Source: Candidatus Omnitrophota bacterium
Lineage (GTDB): Bacteria; Omnitrophota; 4484-213
Assembly (NCBI GenBank): GCA_030640885.1
Contig: DAOWIN010000091.1
Coordinates: 1-7,406 of the forward strand
Reading direction: 5' to 3'
Length of the DNA stretch: 7,406 nt
Position 1 is the stretch's first letter. Every line of letters begins with the position of its first letter. A program made the position numbers and the translations under genes. Of the stretch, positions 6,646-7,406 are shown in pieces. The notes under the pieces are model-generated. The model was not told the DNA's origin. It searched no databases and was given only the letters and a program-made list of their open reading frames with translations.

Positions 6646-7308
6646 CTAAAGAAATCCTCCCCTGCTCAGTATCTCTTTTGTTACTCCTTTTCCACCACCA
6701 ATTCCAATGCGGGTTTGGAAGAAAGACTCTCGCAAATATTTATAAACTGCTTTTGATAACAGATCTATCTCAATATTTACTTTATCCCCTTTATTTTTAA
6801 ATTGCAGATTGGTATTTTTTAGGCTATGGGAAATAAGATAGACAGTAAATTCTCTATTTTTTATCTCGCCAATAGTTAAACTTATTCCATCTACAGCAAC
6901 AGAACCTTTGGGCAAAAGGCGTTTTATTGCCTCCACAGAAACTTTGATAGATAAAACAACATCCTTTATTGTTTGCTTATTGCTAATTATCCCCATTTCG
7001 TCAATATGCCCAGTTACAAAATGCCCGCTTAAACGAGAATTAGGGGTTAATGCCCGCTCTAAATTTACATATTCGCCAATTTTCAAATTTCCTAAAGTAG
7101 TCTGAGCTAAGGTTGTCGGCATTACTTCGGCAACAAAAAAATCTTTTTTAAAATCAACGACAGTGAGACAAACCCCATTTACGGCAATGCTCTCGCCTAT
7201 TTGCAAATCCTGCCAAAAAGAAGCCGGCTTTATAAATAACCGCTTATTGTTAGAAACAGATTCTATCTTCTTAATTTCGCCTAATTGTTCAATTATTCCG
7301 GTGAACAT
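6646..7308 (-). CDS. ribE: Riboflavin synthase alpha chain
   Basis: Riboflavin synthase converts two molecules of 6,7-dimethyl-8-ribityllumazine into riboflavin and a pyrimidinedione, the last step of riboflavin biosynthesis. The 220-aa protein has the typical duplicated lumazine-binding barrel. The first repeat starts with the hallmark MFTGIIEQLG and contains GESIAVNGVCLTVV (38-51); the second starts near RLSGHFVTGHID (92-103) and contains GSVAVDGISLTIGEI (135-149). VNIEIDLL (177-184) is the usual end of the second barrel, followed by a C-terminal helix and a Gly-rich tail. Start ATG 7308 gives the exact family N-terminus although no good Shine-Dalgarno is present. The stop is TAG. ribD, ribBA or ribH are not in the window and may lie upstream beyond the right edge. 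Confidence 0.97.
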   Translation of the reverse strand: MFTGIIEQLGEIKKIESVSNNKRLFIKPASFWQDLQIGESIAVNGVCLTVVDFKKDFFVAEVMPTTLAQTTLGNLKIGEYVNLERALTPNSRLSGHFVTGHIDEMGIISNKQTIKDVVLSIKVSVEAIKRLLPKGSVAVDGISLTIGEIKNREFTVYLISHSLKNTNLQFKNKGDKVNIEIDLLSKAVYKYLRESFFQTRIGIGGGKGVTKEILSRGGFL

Positions 7309-7318
7309 ATTCAGGTTT

Positions 7319-7403
7319 CAAGCTACAAGCTACAGGCTACAGGCAAAAAAAAGAAAATCTTATATCTTAGGTTTCTTGCTTGTAACTTGAAGCTTGCGGC
7401 TTG
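7319..7403. repeat. Inverted-repeat element upstream of ribE
   Basis: Arms of 26 nt (7319-7344 and 7378-7403) are imperfect reverse complements with about six mismatches. The left arm consists of near-tandem copies of CAAGCTA and CAGGCTA; the right arm carries CTTGAAGCTTGCGGCTTG. The 33-nt loop (7345-7377) contains AAAATCTTATATCTTAGG, which resembles the loop of the element at 5892-5994 read on the opposite strand. The whole spacer upstream of ribE in this window is occupied by this repeat, so no promoter could be identified there. Confidence 0.68.
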
Positions 7404-7406
7404 CAA

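Noticed and set aside
7319..7403. CRISPR array or tandem minisatellite before ribE
   Set aside because: The short CAAGCTA-like units are imperfect and form two inverted arms around one loop; there are no regularly spaced identical repeats with unique spacers.

Overview
The window is 7.4 kb of AT-rich bacterial DNA. All six convincing genes lie on the minus strand, so the transcription order runs from high to low coordinates: riboflavin synthase alpha (ribE), an M50 site-2-type metalloprotease, thiamine-monophosphate kinase (thiL), tRNA threonylcarbamoyladenosine biosynthesis ATPase (tsaE), an exported GlpX-like fructose-1,6-bisphosphatase homologue, and a long reading frame that joins a class II fructose-bisphosphate aldolase to a triose-phosphate isomerase-like domain and runs off the left edge. 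The style (compact one-strand operon, signal-peptide-bearing homologue of a central metabolic enzyme, intergenic inverted repeats) suggests an uncultivated lineage such as Omnitrophota. That is an impression from pattern recognition and was not tested.

Right part (about 4.5-7.4 kb): a housekeeping cluster for cofactors, tRNA modification and membrane proteolysis. ribE and the protease gene are 31 bp apart, and thiL and tsaE overlap. Two imperfect inverted-repeat elements sit in the spacers before ribE and before thiL. Their arm sequences differ but their loop cores look related. A separate perfect 14-bp palindrome lies inside thiL and appears to be an in-frame insertion. A weak AT-rich terminator-like hairpin follows tsaE.

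Left part (1-4.4 kb): a new transcription unit with a near-consensus sigma-70 promoter and a strong ribosome binding site drives the GlpX-like gene. Its product begins with a signal peptide. Its TGA stop is followed, in the same frame, by open sequence that leads into the aldolase/TPI frame, and that second frame has no clear ribosome binding site of its own. If the TGA were not a barrier, one polypeptide of at least 1,440 residues would carry an export signal, FBPase-like, aldolase-like and TPI-like domains, which are three adjacent steps of gluconeogenesis.

The aldolase zinc ligands are all visible, but that domain carries large insertions. The FBPase-like domain has substitutions at metal- and substrate-site motifs, and the TPI-like domain lacks a recognisable N-terminal lysine motif. 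The tandem could therefore be an active exported pathway module, or a set of old enzyme folds reused for another purpose. This locus is the most unusual part of the window.
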